From: Stakelama saccharophila
GTDB lineage: Bacteria; Pseudomonadota; Alphaproteobacteria; Sphingomonadales; Sphingomonadaceae
NCBI RefSeq assembly: GCF_032229225.1
Contig: NZ_CP135076.1
Span: 496,001-560,000 of the forward strand
Direction of reading: 5' to 3'
DNA length: 64,000 nt
Shown here: positions 52,748 through 61,418 of the stretch, one piece after another
Position numbering within the stretch: position 1 is the stretch's first letter
Layout of the letters: every line of letters starts with the position of its first letter
Made by a program: the position numbers and the translations under genes
The notes under the pieces: model-generated
What the model was told of the DNA's origin: nothing
The model's database searches: none
Seen by the model: the letters and a program-made list of their open reading frames with translations, nothing else

Positions 52748-53431
52748 ATGCTCGATGCGCTCGCCCATATCCGCAACTGGATCTTCGATCTCGACAATAC
52801 GCTGTATCCAGCCAGCGCCAACCTGTTCGCCCAGATCGACGCCCGAATGGGCCGTTACATCTGCGACCTGCTGGGCTGCGACGCGCAGGAGGCGCGGCGG
52901 GTGCAGAAGGCGCATTTCTTCGAGCACGGGACGACCCTGGCCGGGTTGATGGCCGAGCACGATGTCGACCCGCACGAATTCCTCGCCTTCGTCCATGATG
53001 TCGAGATGGACGTGCTCGAACATGACGCACCGCTCGGCGCCGCCATCGCGAAACTGCCGGGCAGGAAGCTCGTCTTCACCAATGCCGATGCGCCCTATGC
53101 CGGCAAGGTGCTCGACCGGCTGGGCCTGGGCGAGCATTTCGAGGCGGTGCACGACATCCACGCGACAAGCTATCGCCCGAAGCCTGACAAGCGCGCTTAT
53201 CACGGCCTGTGCGAAGCCTATGACCTCGATCCCGAAGCGTCGCTGTTCGTGGAGGACATGGCGCGGAACCTTAAGCCTGCCAAGGCGATTGGAATGACGA
53301 CCGTCTGGGTCGACAACGGATCGGAACAAGCCGCCGACCGCGACCGCAGCTTCATCGATTTCACCACCCGCGATCTCGGCCAGTGGCTCGAGCAGATTCT
53401 GGAGGATGGACCATGTCCGACGAAGCCCTGA
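52748..53431 (+). CDS. HAD-family pyrimidine 5'-nucleotidase
   Basis: 227 residues. HAD motif I is [13 protein letters not shown], motif [13 protein letters not shown], then [14 protein letters not shown] (Lys, motif III) and [11 protein letters not shown] (motif IV). The SDT1/pyrimidine 5'-nucleotidase subfamily matches, including the cap region [19 protein letters not shown]. It would dephosphorylate nucleoside monophosphates, perhaps as house-cleaning. Its last 19 bases overlap dapD, so the two are co-translated. Confidence 0.88.
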   Translation: MLDALAHIRNWIFDLDNTLYPASANLFAQIDARMGRYICDLLGCDAQEARRVQKAHFFEHGTTLAGLMAEHDVDPHEFLAFVHDVEMDVLEHDAPLGAAIAKLPGRKLVFTNADAPYAGKVLDRLGLGEHFEAVHDIHATSYRPKPDKRAYHGLCEAYDLDPEASLFVEDMARNLKPAKAIGMTTVWVDNGSEQAADRDRSFIDFTTRDLGQWLEQILEDGPCPTKP

Positions 53432-54243
53432 TTCCCGTCATCGAAGCCGCGTGGGAAGACCGCGCATCAATCGGTGTCCACACCGACGGCCCCGTGCGCG
53501 AGGCAGTGGCCGAGGCGATCCTTCTGCTGGACCGCGGCGAGGCGCGGGTCGCGCAGCCCGGAGAGGATGGCGGCTGGCGCGTCAACCAGTGGTTGAAAAA
53601 GGCGGTGCTTCTGTCCTTCCGCCTGAACGACATGGCGCCGGTGCCGGGCGGTCCCGGCGGCACGCATTGGTGGGACAAGGTGCCCTCGAAATTCACCGGC
53701 TGGGGCGAAAGCGCCTTTCGCGAAGCGGGCTTCCGCGCGGTGCCCGGCGCCATCGTCCGGCGCGGCGCCCATATCGGCAAGGGCGCGGTGCTGATGCCCA
53801 GCTTCGTCAATATCGGCGCCCATGTCGGCGAGGGCACGATGGTCGACACCTGGGCGACCGTCGGGAGCTGTGCCCAGATCGGCCGGAACGTTCACCTGTC
53901 GGGCGGCGCCGGAATCGGCGGCGTGCTGGAACCGCTTCAGGCCGATCCCGTCATCATCGGCGACGGCGCGTTCATCGGCGCGCGCAGCGAAGTCGCCGAG
54001 GGCGTGCGTATCGGCGAGGGCGCGGTGCTGTCGATGGGTGTCTATCTCGGCAAGTCGACGAAGATCGTCGACCGCGCGACCGGCGAGGTGACGATGGGCG
54101 AGGTGCCGCCTTATGCCGTGGTGGTTCCCGGTACGATGGGTGGCGGTGACGGAAAACCGTCGCTTTATTGCGCCGTCATCATCAAGCAGGTGGACGAGGG
54201 AACCCGCGCCAAGACCGGCATCAACGAACTGTTGCGCGACTGA
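53413..54243 (+). CDS. dapD: 2,3,4,5-tetrahydropyridine-2,6-dicarboxylate N-succinyltransferase
   Basis: 276 residues from the ATG at 53413 with GGAGGA upstream. The N-terminal helical region is followed by left-handed beta-helix hexapeptide repeats ([20 protein letters not shown] and [19 protein letters not shown]) and the closing [20 protein letters not shown]. It uses succinyl-CoA in the succinylase branch of lysine/meso-diaminopimelate synthesis, needed for peptidoglycan. It overlaps the upstream nucleotidase gene. Confidence 0.96.
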   Translation: MSDEALIPVIEAAWEDRASIGVHTDGPVREAVAEAILLLDRGEARVAQPGEDGGWRVNQWLKKAVLLSFRLNDMAPVPGGPGGTHWWDKVPSKFTGWGESAFREAGFRAVPGAIVRRGAHIGKGAVLMPSFVNIGAHVGEGTMVDTWATVGSCAQIGRNVHLSGGAGIGGVLEPLQADPVIIGDGAFIGARSEVAEGVRIGEGAVLSMGVYLGKSTKIVDRATGEVTMGEVPPYAVVVPGTMGGGDGKPSLYCAVIIKQVDEGTRAKTGINELLRD

Positions 54244-54299
54244 TGCGGGCCGCGCGCCGGATTCACGTTTCCGCAAGCCGGCCCGGATAACCGGTTTCG

Positions 54300-54740
54300 A
54301 TGCGGGACGATTCCTACCGACTGGCTTACGACGGGGCGAAGCGGCGCATCGATGCGGTCGTGTCCGGCTATTGGGACATGGCGGTTTTCGATCGCTACGC
54401 TTCGGAACTGCTTGCACTGGCGGCCCGAGCACGCCGGTCGGGCAGGCCGTTCGATATACGGTGCGATTCGCGTGGATACGCCGTCCAATCGGTGCAGATC
54501 GCGCAAGCCTTCGCGGAATTGTCCCACCTCGCGGACGATCTCAACGGCGGTCGCGCCACGATCGTGGTCGGCACGACGCTTCTGAAACTACAGGCGAAAC
54601 ACGTATTCCGTCAGCCCAACGTCGCCGTGTTCGACCGGATCCATGATGCCGATGCCTGGTTGAAGACGGGCGGCGCGGGCAATCGCGCCAGGGCGCGGCC
54701 GTCGAAGTCCGCAGGCGCCGATGCCCGCCGGCTCATCTGA
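54300..54740 (+). CDS. STAS/SpoIIAA-like domain protein, unknown function
   Basis: 146 residues. The pattern of RRIDAVVSGYWDMAVFDRYA, GRPFDIRCDSRGYAVQSVQI and ATIVVGTTLLKLQAKHVF with VFDRIHDADAWL suggests a STAS-like alpha/beta fold, as in small sphingomonad proteins of this type. A basic, low-complexity tail of about 25 residues follows. No catalytic residues can be named. It is convergent with the CoA-binding gene, overlapping it by 8 bases at the 3' ends. Confidence 0.65.
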   Translation: MRDDSYRLAYDGAKRRIDAVVSGYWDMAVFDRYASELLALAARARRSGRPFDIRCDSRGYAVQSVQIAQAFAELSHLADDLNGGRATIVVGTTLLKLQAKHVFRQPNVAVFDRIHDADAWLKTGGAGNRARARPSKSAGADARRLI

Positions 54741-55158
54741 GCTGCGCGACGCCCAGCCTGGCAATCTCGATCTTCGGGCAGCGGTCCATGACGACTTTGA
54801 GGCCCGCCGCCTCGGCGCGGGCGGCGGCGGCTTCGTTGATCACGCCTAACTGCATCCACACCGCTTTCGCGCCGTGTGCGATCGCCTGATCCACCGCCTC
54901 GCCCGCCGCTTCGGAATTGCGGAAGATGTCGACCATGTCGACAGACTCGATCTGCGACAGGTCGCGAAAGACGAATTCACCGTGGACGTGTTCGCCGGTG
55001 ATCTGCGGATTGACCGGAATGACGCGGTAGCCCTGATCCTGCAGGAACTTCATCACCCCGTTCGAGGCGCGATCGGGCCGGTCGGAAGCGCCGATCATGG
55101 CGATGGTGCGCACCTCGCCGAGCAGCGTCTTGATATCCTCGTCCCGTGTCAGCGGCAT
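54733..55158 (-). CDS. CoA-binding domain protein (YccU type)
   Basis: 141 residues. IAMIGASDRPDRASNGVMKF is the nucleotide-binding loop of the CoA_binding_2 fold, followed by GYRVIPVNP, VDMVDIFRNSEAAGEAVDQA, KAVWMQLGV and VVMDRCPKIE. Homologues bind CoA; physiological role unsettled. Its start lies two bases after the stop of the Mrp ATPase on the same strand, a tight operon. Confidence 0.9.
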   Translation of the reverse strand: MPLTRDEDIKTLLGEVRTIAMIGASDRPDRASNGVMKFLQDQGYRVIPVNPQITGEHVHGEFVFRDLSQIESVDMVDIFRNSEAAGEAVDQAIAHGAKAVWMQLGVINEAAAARAEAAGLKVVMDRCPKIEIARLGVAQLR

Positions 55159-55160
55159 CG

Positions 55161-56126
55161 TCAGTCTCCACGTGCATCGAGCCAGTCGCCCAGCGCGCCG
55201 GCTATGCGGTGGAACGTGGCCGCCTTGTCCCCGTTCCCGGCGGCGGGCGGGGTGCCGGCATCGGACTGTTCGCGAATGGCGATGTCAAGCGGCACGCGGC
55301 CCAGCAACGGCACGCCGAGGTCGTTCGCTGCCGCTTCCGCCCCGCCGCGCCCGAACGGATCGGAAACCGCGCCGCATTCGGGACAGTGATACCCGGCCAT
55401 GTTTTCCACGATGCCGATGATCGGCACACCCGTTTTTTCGAACAACGCGATCGCGCGCCTGGCGTCGATCAGCGCCAGATCCTGTGGTGTCGAGACGATG
55501 ATGGCGCCGACCGGCTTGTGCTTCTGCACCATGGTAAGCTGAACGTCGCCGGTGCCGGGCGGAAGGTCGAGGATCAGCGTGTCCGTATCGCCCCAGTCGG
55601 CGTCGACGAGCTGGCCCAGCGCGCTCGTCGCCATCGGCCCGCGCCAGGCCAGCGCCTGATCCGGAGCGACGAGCTGGCCCATGGACAGCATCGGTACGCC
55701 GTAGCGGGTTTCCACCGGGATCAGCGTCTTTTCGCGCGCTTCCGGCTTCACGCCCTCGGCAGCCATCAACTTCGGCTGGGACGGACCGTATATGTCGGCG
55801 TCGACCAGGCCGACCTTGCGGCCCGAAGCGGCGAGCGCGACGGCGAGGTTCGCGGCTATGGTCGACTTGCCCACGCCGCCCTTGCCGCTGGCCACCGCGA
55901 TCAGCCGGCGTCTGGGACGGCTGGTCGTCTGGGCGATGCGCACCTGCTCGACGCCGGCGACCGCCTCCGCCGCGCCCCGCACCTCGCGCTCCAGCGCATC
56001 GCGCGTGTCGGGCGCAAGGCCGGTGACGTCAAGAATGATGTCGGCGCGCCCGTCCTTCAGGCGGACGGCGGCACGGCCCGCGGCCACCGGAGCCAGCACT
56101 GCCTGGATCGTTTCACTATCGGTCAT
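55161..56126 (-). CDS. mrp: Mrp/NBP35-family iron-sulfur cluster carrier ATPase
   Basis: 321 residues from the ATG at 56126. A small N-terminal MIP18/DUF59-like region (VLAPVAAGRAAVRLKDGR) precedes the P-loop domain with the deviant Walker A SGKGGVGKSTIAANLAVAL, the switch motif VDADIYGPSQPKL, LDLPPGTGDVQLTM, and the CxxC motif in GYHCPECGA that binds the bridging [4Fe-4S] cluster. Cytoplasmic; delivers clusters to target apoproteins. Co-transcribed with the CoA-binding gene. Confidence 0.93.
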   Translation of the reverse strand: MTDSETIQAVLAPVAAGRAAVRLKDGRADIILDVTGLAPDTRDALEREVRGAAEAVAGVEQVRIAQTTSRPRRRLIAVASGKGGVGKSTIAANLAVALAASGRKVGLVDADIYGPSQPKLMAAEGVKPEAREKTLIPVETRYGVPMLSMGQLVAPDQALAWRGPMATSALGQLVDADWGDTDTLILDLPPGTGDVQLTMVQKHKPVGAIIVSTPQDLALIDARRAIALFEKTGVPIIGIVENMAGYHCPECGAVSDPFGRGGAEAAANDLGVPLLGRVPLDIAIREQSDAGTPPAAGNGDKAATFHRIAGALGDWLDARGD

Positions 56127-56198
56127 CACCGATGCAGATAGGCACCAATTGCGATACTGCCACTGTAAATCGGCGCGCACGTTCTTATAAAGGGGGCC

Positions 56199-57308
56199 AT
56201 GGCTATATTCACGGGGTGGCTCGCACGTTCCGGCGTGCTGATGAGCGCAGACAATAAGGGTCCCTGGGGCAATGGCGGGGGGAACGGGTCCGACGATGAC
56301 GGCGGGCCGCGCAACCCCTGGCAATTTCCCCCGCAGGGCCGGCGTCAGCGCGGTGCCAGCGTATCCTCGCTGGACGAATTCCTGAAGCGCGCCCGCGGTG
56401 GCGGGGGCGGTTCCGGCGGCGATGGCGGCCCCGGCCGTTTCCAGGCGCCGGGCGGGCGCAATCTCTGGCTGCTCGGCATCGGCGTCATCCTCGTCCTGTG
56501 GTTCCTGGTGACGAGCTTTCACGCGATCGGTCCGCAGCAAAAGGGCGTGGTCACCTTTTTCGGCAATTACACGCGCACGCTCGATTCGGGCGTCCAGATG
56601 ACATGGCCGGCGCCGATCAATGCGGTGCGCAAGGTCGATGTCGAACGTATCCGCGACGAGGTGTTCCCGACCGGCAATGGCGAGAACCTGATGCTGACCG
56701 GCGACCAGAACATCGTCAATCTCAGCTATCTGGTACGCTGGAATGTCCGCAGCCCGCAACGCTACGTCTTCGAGATCAAGAACACGCAGGAGGTCGTGCG
56801 GGCGGTGGCCGAGAGCGCGATGCGCGAGGTGGTGGCGACGGTGACGCTGGACGAGGTGATCGGCGCCGGGCGTTCCGCCATCGAGGCGCGCGTCCAGCAG
56901 CGGATGCAGGAACTGCTGAACGACTATCGCGCCGGTGTCGAGGTACAGGGCGTATCGGTGAAGAATGCGAGCCCGCCGGCCGCGGTCGACGAGGCGTTCA
57001 AGGCGGTGACCGCCGCGCAGCAGCAGGCGCAGGCCAATCTCAATCAGGCGCGCGCCTATGCACAGCAGGTGCGGGCATCGGCCCAGGGCCAGGCGGCGGA
57101 GTTCAACAAGATCTACGAACAGTATCGCCTGGCGCCCGAGGTGACCAAGCGGCGGCTATATTACGAAACGATGGAAAAGGTTTTGGCCAACACCGACAAG
57201 ACGATCGTCGAGCCGGACGGCGTGGTGCCCTATCTCGTGCCGCCGGGGTCGAAAAAGGCGCCGGAAACCACGGTAACCGCCCCGAGCAGCGGCGGAGGTG
57301 ACCAATGA
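56199..57308 (+). CDS. hflK: FtsH protease activity modulator HflK
   Basis: 369 residues from the ATG at 56199 (the alternative ATG at 56241 has no ribosome site). A Gly-rich cytoplasmic N-terminus (about 85 residues) is followed by one membrane helix (LLGIGVILVLWFLVTSF) and a periplasmic SPFH/band-7 domain (RIRDEVFPTGNGENLMLTGD, VRAVAESAMREVVATVTLDE). It forms the large HflK-HflC cage around FtsH in the inner membrane. Its stop overlaps hflC (ATGA). A TATAAAG motif at 56186-56192 may be its -10 element. Confidence 0.95.
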   Translation: MAIFTGWLARSGVLMSADNKGPWGNGGGNGSDDDGGPRNPWQFPPQGRRQRGASVSSLDEFLKRARGGGGGSGGDGGPGRFQAPGGRNLWLLGIGVILVLWFLVTSFHAIGPQQKGVVTFFGNYTRTLDSGVQMTWPAPINAVRKVDVERIRDEVFPTGNGENLMLTGDQNIVNLSYLVRWNVRSPQRYVFEIKNTQEVVRAVAESAMREVVATVTLDEVIGAGRSAIEARVQQRMQELLNDYRAGVEVQGVSVKNASPPAAVDEAFKAVTAAQQQAQANLNQARAYAQQVRASAQGQAAEFNKIYEQYRLAPEVTKRRLYYETMEKVLANTDKTIVEPDGVVPYLVPPGSKKAPETTVTAPSSGGGDQ

Positions 57309-58168
57309 GCCGCTCGCTGTTCCGCAACCCGATGGTGCTCGCCATCCTGGTGCTGGTGCTGGCGATCGTTGGCTTTTCCAGTCTCGCGATCGTGCCGGAG
57401 ACGAAGCAGGTCGTCATCCTGCGCTTTGAAAAGCCGGTCGCCACGGTCAACGCCTATGTCCCGGGCCGGCCGCTGGGGCGGAGCGGCGCCGGCATGATCG
57501 CGCGTATCCCCTTCGTCGACCGTCTCGTCTGGGTCGACAAGCGCGTGCTCGACATCGACCTGGAGAACCAGCCGGTCCTGTCCACGGACCAGTTGCGGTT
57601 GGAAGTCGACGCCTTCGCCCTGTTCCGCGTCGTCGACCCGCTGCGCATGGTCGTGACCGCCGGAACGGAGGAAGATGCCGCCGCCGCGCTGAAGCCGATC
57701 CTGGGCTCCGCGCTGCGCAACGAACTCGGCAAGCGGCAGTTCGCGGCATTGCTGAGCCCCGAGCGCGGCCAGGTGATGGACAACATCCAGGCCGGTCTCG
57801 CCCGCATCGCCAGCCAATATGGAATCGAAATCGTCGATGTGCGCATCAAGCATGCCGATCTGCCCGACGGCAGTCCGCTGCAAAGCGCGCTCAAGCGCAT
57901 GGCGACGGCGCGTCAGCAGGAAGCGTTGACGATCCGCGCGCAAGGGTTGAAGCAGGCGCAGATCATCCGTGCCGATGCCGATGCGCAGGCGGCGAGCATC
58001 TATGCCGAGGCCTTCAGCAAGGATGCGGAGTTCTACGACTTCTGGCGCGCGATGCAGTCTTATCGCCACACCTTCGGCGTGGATGGAACCGATCCGAAAG
58101 GCAACTCGTCTTTCATCCTGTCACCGGGCGACGGCTATCTGGGGAAATTCGCCAATCCCGACCGGTGA
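57305..58168 (+). CDS. hflC: FtsH protease activity modulator HflC
   Basis: 287 residues starting inside the hflK stop. One N-terminal membrane helix (NPMVLAILVLVLAIVGFSSL) and a periplasmic SPFH domain (VWVDKRVLDIDLENQPVLST, GIEIVDVRIKHADLPDG) followed by the coiled-coil segment and the FWRAMQSYRHTF stretch common in HflC. Partner of HflK. A hairpin and then the periplasmic protease DegP follow, so the three genes form an envelope quality-control cluster. Confidence 0.95.
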   Translation: MSRSLFRNPMVLAILVLVLAIVGFSSLAIVPETKQVVILRFEKPVATVNAYVPGRPLGRSGAGMIARIPFVDRLVWVDKRVLDIDLENQPVLSTDQLRLEVDAFALFRVVDPLRMVVTAGTEEDAAAALKPILGSALRNELGKRQFAALLSPERGQVMDNIQAGLARIASQYGIEIVDVRIKHADLPDGSPLQSALKRMATARQQEALTIRAQGLKQAQIIRADADAQAASIYAEAFSKDAEFYDFWRAMQSYRHTFGVDGTDPKGNSSFILSPGDGYLGKFANPDR

Positions 58169-58198
58169 CCCGTATCTGCGTCATTCAATCGCTGTTCA

Positions 58199-58222
58199 GG
58201 CGCTTTATCGCAGTAAAGCGCC
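58199..58222. repeat. perfect 9-bp hairpin between hflC and degP
   Basis: GGCGCTTTA-TCGCAG-TAAAGCGCC. There is no downstream T-tract on the plus strand, so a regulator site or mRNA-processing/attenuation hairpin is as likely as a terminator. Confidence 0.5.
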
Positions 58223-58234
58223 ATTCTGGCCCGA

Positions 58235-59758
58235 ATGAAGAGAGGAATTGAACCCGTGCGTTACGCCTACGCCATTACCACCGCCCTGCTGCTCGGCGGC
58301 ACCGCCGCGACGATGACGCTGCAGCCGCCGGCGGGCGCGCAGACGGCGCAGAACGATCGCGACGTCCTGGCCAGCGCCGCGCCGCGTCCCGGCGCCCCGG
58401 CGAGCTTCGCCGACATGGTGGAAAAGCTGCAGCCCGCCGTGGTCAACATCTCCACCACGCAGAAGGTGAAGGTGAACGCCAATCCGTTCGCCGGCACGCC
58501 GTTCAGTCAGTTCTTCGGCAATCCGGGCGGCGATTCGGTGACGCGCGAGGCGGAGTCGCTGGGTTCCGGCTTCATCATTTCGCCCGACGGCTATGTCGTC
58601 ACGAACAACCATGTGATCGCCGCCGGCAACGCCAATGCCGTGGTGCAGTCGATCATGGTGACGCTGACCGACGGCAAGGAGTACAAGGCCAAGCTGATCG
58701 GCAATGACGCCGCGTCCGACCTGGCGGTGCTGAAGATCGAGGGCGACAACCTGCCCTTCGTGAAGTTCGGCAATTCCGATTCGGCCCGCGTCGGTGACTG
58801 GGTGGTGGCGATCGGCCAGCCCTACGGCCTGGGCGGCACCGTGACCGCGGGCATCATCTCCGCGCTGCACCGCGTTACCGGCCAGGGCGCCTATGACCGG
58901 TTCATCCAGACCGATGCGGCCATCAACCGGGGGAATTCGGGCGGCCCCATGTTCGACATGGACGGCAACGTCATCGGCATCAATTCGCAGATCCTGTCGC
59001 CGTCGGGCGGCAATGTCGGCATTGGTTTCGCCATTCCCGCGACCGAGGCGAAGCCGATCATCGACACCCTGATGAAGGGCGAAGCGGTGGAGCGCGGCTA
59101 TCTGGGCGTCGGTCCGCAGCCGATCACCGACGATCTCGCCTCCGCGCTCGACATTCCCGAGGGCAATGGCGAACTGATCCGCAGCGTGCAGCCCGGCGAA
59201 GCGGCGGACAAGGCCGGGATCAGGCAGGGCGACGTCGTCCTCTCGGTCAACGGCAAGGACGTGACGCCCGATCAGACGCTCAGCTATCTCGTCGCCAACA
59301 TCAAGCCGGGGACCACGGTGCCGCTGACCGTGCTTCGCGACGGCAAGCGGATGAAGCTGAACGTGACGCTGGGCAAGCGCCCGCCGGAATCGGAACTGCA
59401 GGGCTTCAATCCCGAGGACGAGGCGGCGCCGCAAAGTGAGGACACCGCCAACCCGGCGAAATCGATCGGGTTGCGGGTTGCACCGTTGACGGCGCAGATC
59501 GCGCGCTCGATCGGCGTCGATCCCGATACCAATGGCCTGGTCGTCCTCGGCACGGACCCGTCGAGCGATGCCGCCGCCAAGGGCATCGGCCGCGGCGCGG
59601 TGATCGTCAGCGCCAATCGGCAGCCGGTCAGCACGCCGGAAGAGCTGGGCCAGGTCGTGGCGAAGGCCAAGGCGGCCGGGCGCGAACAGGTGCTGCTCTA
59701 TGTCATCATGCGCGGCATCGGCCGCTATGTCGCCGTCAGCATCAACGACGGGGAATAA
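58235..59758 (+). CDS. degP: periplasmic Do-family serine protease (DegP/DegQ/MucD type)
   Basis: 507 residues from the ATG at 58235; a GTG at 58256 (MRYAYAITTALLLGG) has the better-spaced AGAGGA site and may be the true start. Signal peptide, then a trypsin-like domain with His in VVTNNHVIA, Asp in SDLAVLKIE and Ser in NRGNSGGPMF, then two PDZ domains (YLGVGPQPITDDLASALDIP; VAPLTAQIARSIGVDP). It degrades or refolds damaged proteins in the periplasm. It follows hflKC, and an intrinsic terminator ends the unit. Confidence 0.95.
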   Translation: MKRGIEPVRYAYAITTALLLGGTAATMTLQPPAGAQTAQNDRDVLASAAPRPGAPASFADMVEKLQPAVVNISTTQKVKVNANPFAGTPFSQFFGNPGGDSVTREAESLGSGFIISPDGYVVTNNHVIAAGNANAVVQSIMVTLTDGKEYKAKLIGNDAASDLAVLKIEGDNLPFVKFGNSDSARVGDWVVAIGQPYGLGGTVTAGIISALHRVTGQGAYDRFIQTDAAINRGNSGGPMFDMDGNVIGINSQILSPSGGNVGIGFAIPATEAKPIIDTLMKGEAVERGYLGVGPQPITDDLASALDIPEGNGELIRSVQPGEAADKAGIRQGDVVLSVNGKDVTPDQTLSYLVANIKPGTTVPLTVLRDGKRMKLNVTLGKRPPESELQGFNPEDEAAPQSEDTANPAKSIGLRVAPLTAQIARSIGVDPDTNGLVVLGTDPSSDAAAKGIGRGAVIVSANRQPVSTPEELGQVVAKAKAAGREQVLLYVIMRGIGRYVAVSINDGE

Positions 59759-59821
59759 GGCCCGGCGGGCCCTTTTCCCGCCACAAGCAAGCTCCCGTCA
59801 CCCCGGTGGCGGGAGCTTTTT
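59759..59821 (+). terminator. tandem rho-independent terminators after degP
   Basis: First, GGCCC-GGC-GGGCC followed by CTTTT at 59759-59776. Second, a longer stem AGCTCCCG...CGGGAGCT (59790-59817) ending in TTTTT. The second is a textbook intrinsic terminator starting about 30 bases after the degP stop. The remaining 250 bases to dinB hold only the REP-like hairpin at 60040. Confidence 0.85.
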
Positions 59822-60039
59822 CATGGGCGAAGGCGGCATATTCCGCCCCGATCCGGGCGTCGATGTCGAGACGGTGATCACCCGGTTGAACGCGGGTGCG
59901 ACGCTGGTATCGCTGCTCCCGCCCGACCGCGCACCGTCGCCCGCGGCGTGCTGAACGGGTTGTTCCGGGATGACGGCCCTTTCTCTCCGCCATCCTGACG
60001 GAAGCCAGGATCCAGAGTCCGGATCGCGCGCAATTCTGG

Positions 60040-60060
60040 ATGCCGGATCAAGTCCGGCAT
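60040..60060. repeat. REP-like palindrome downstream of dinB
   Basis: ATGCCGGA-TCAAG-TCCGGCAT, an 8-bp stem ten bases beyond the dinB stop. Elements of the type CCGGACTTGATCCGG are frequent in intergenic spacers of alphaproteobacteria; it may also end dinB transcription. Confidence 0.55.
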
Positions 60061-60069
60061 GGCGGAAGG

Positions 60070-61167
60070 TTACAGCGGCAGGCTGGGCTGCACCGCATGG
60101 TCGCCTGCGCCGTCTTCGTCCCCGCGCTGTATCTTCGACAGCGTCAGCCCGAGCAACCGTATGCCTTTGGTCGTCGGCAGAAACTGCTCGAGCATCTGCT
60201 TGCCCGCTTCCAGGAAGTCCTCTCGGCTCGCCACCTCCCGCGCAAAGGTCTGCGCACGCGTCAGCGTCTTGAAATCCGCGAAGCGCACCTTCAGCGTCAC
60301 CGTGCGGCCCCGTGCCTGTCCGCGCTCGATTCGTTCCCACGCCGCGTCCGCCACCTGCCCGAGCGCTTCGTGCAGGGCGGTGCGCTCGCGGATGTCGTCG
60401 CCGAAGGTGCGCTCCGCCCCGACCGATTTGCGCGGCCGGTGGACGCGGACGGGGCGATGGTCCTCGCCCCGCGCGGCGCCATAGAGATAGTCGGCGCTCG
60501 ACCGGAAATGCGTCTGGAGGAACTCGCGCGATCTTGCCGCGAGATCGGCGCCGGTATGGATGCCCAGCCGTTCCATCTTCGCTGCCGTCACCGGGCCGAC
60601 ACCGTGAAAGCGGCGGATCGGCAGGCCGGCGACGAACGCGGCTCCCCTGGCCGGCGGGACGACGCACAGCCCGTCCGGCTTGTTCTGGTCGGAGGCGAGC
60701 TTGGCGATGAACTTGTTGTAGGATATGCCGGCCGACGCGGTGAGCCGCGTTTCCGTGCGGATGCGCGCCCGGATCGCCTCCGCGATCGCTCTGGCCGAGC
60801 CCAGTCCGTGGCGATCGACGGTGACGTCGAGATACGCCTCGTCGAGCGACAGCGGCTCGATCAGGTCGGTATAGTCGGCGAAGATCGCGCGGATCTGCTG
60901 TGACACCGCACGATAGACGTCGAAGCGCGACTTCACGAAGATCAGGTCGGGGCAGCGGCGCACTGCGGTGACCGACGGCATCGCCGACTTCACCCCGAAC
61001 CTGCGTGCCTCATAACTCGCGGCCGCGACGACGCCGCGACGCGAGCTGCCGCCGACCGCGACCGGCTTTCCACGAAGCTCCGGATTGTCGCGCTGTTCGA
61101 CGCTTGCGAAGAAGGCGTCCATGTCGACATGGATGATCTTGCGGACGGGGGGCGCGTCGTCGGGCAT
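60070..61167 (-). CDS. dinB: DNA polymerase IV
   Basis: 365 residues from the ATG at 61167 with an AAGGGG ribosome site; longer in-frame extensions upstream are not needed. Y-family motifs: IIHVDMDAFFASVEQ, SSRRGVVAAASYEARRFGV (steric region), PLSLDEAYLDVT with the catalytic Asp-Glu, and SAGISYNKFIAKLASDQNKP. The helix-hairpin-helix (FHGVGPVTAAKMERLGI) and little-finger domain follow, ending QPSLPL, a beta-clamp-binding-like tail. Translesion polymerase. I found no clear alphaproteobacterial LexA box (GTTC-N7-GTTC) upstream. Confidence 0.94.
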   Translation of the reverse strand: MPDDAPPVRKIIHVDMDAFFASVEQRDNPELRGKPVAVGGSSRRGVVAAASYEARRFGVKSAMPSVTAVRRCPDLIFVKSRFDVYRAVSQQIRAIFADYTDLIEPLSLDEAYLDVTVDRHGLGSARAIAEAIRARIRTETRLTASAGISYNKFIAKLASDQNKPDGLCVVPPARGAAFVAGLPIRRFHGVGPVTAAKMERLGIHTGADLAARSREFLQTHFRSSADYLYGAARGEDHRPVRVHRPRKSVGAERTFGDDIRERTALHEALGQVADAAWERIERGQARGRTVTLKVRFADFKTLTRAQTFAREVASREDFLEAGKQMLEQFLPTTKGIRLLGLTLSKIQRGDEDGAGDHAVQPSLPL

Positions 61168-61418
61168 AACGTGCCCCTTATGTTCCACATTCGCGGCGGC
61201 GGCGCCAGCGCTGCTCCCATGGTTTCCGTTCGTGCTGCGCCTGTTCAAGCACCGCCCTTTCTTTCTGCCGTACGACCAGGGACGCCCTTCCGACAAGCTT
61301 GGGGCGAGCGGAGCTGTGTGGCTTGCGCAAAAAGCGCTGTCGCGGCGGCGGGCTTTCATGCCATGAAGTTTCGCCGCGTCCGACAGAGGCGCGCCGAAAC
61401 GACAAGGGGGCCGCACAG

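Noticed and set aside
59823..59954. A 43-codon ORF (MGEGGIFRPDPG...) after degP
   Set aside because: It starts directly after the terminator T-tract, has no ribosome site and shows no family resemblance.
61212..61260. Possible LexA box (GTTC...GTTC) upstream of dinB
   Set aside because: The two GTTC units are 11 bases apart rather than 7, so the alphaproteobacterial LexA spacing is not met.
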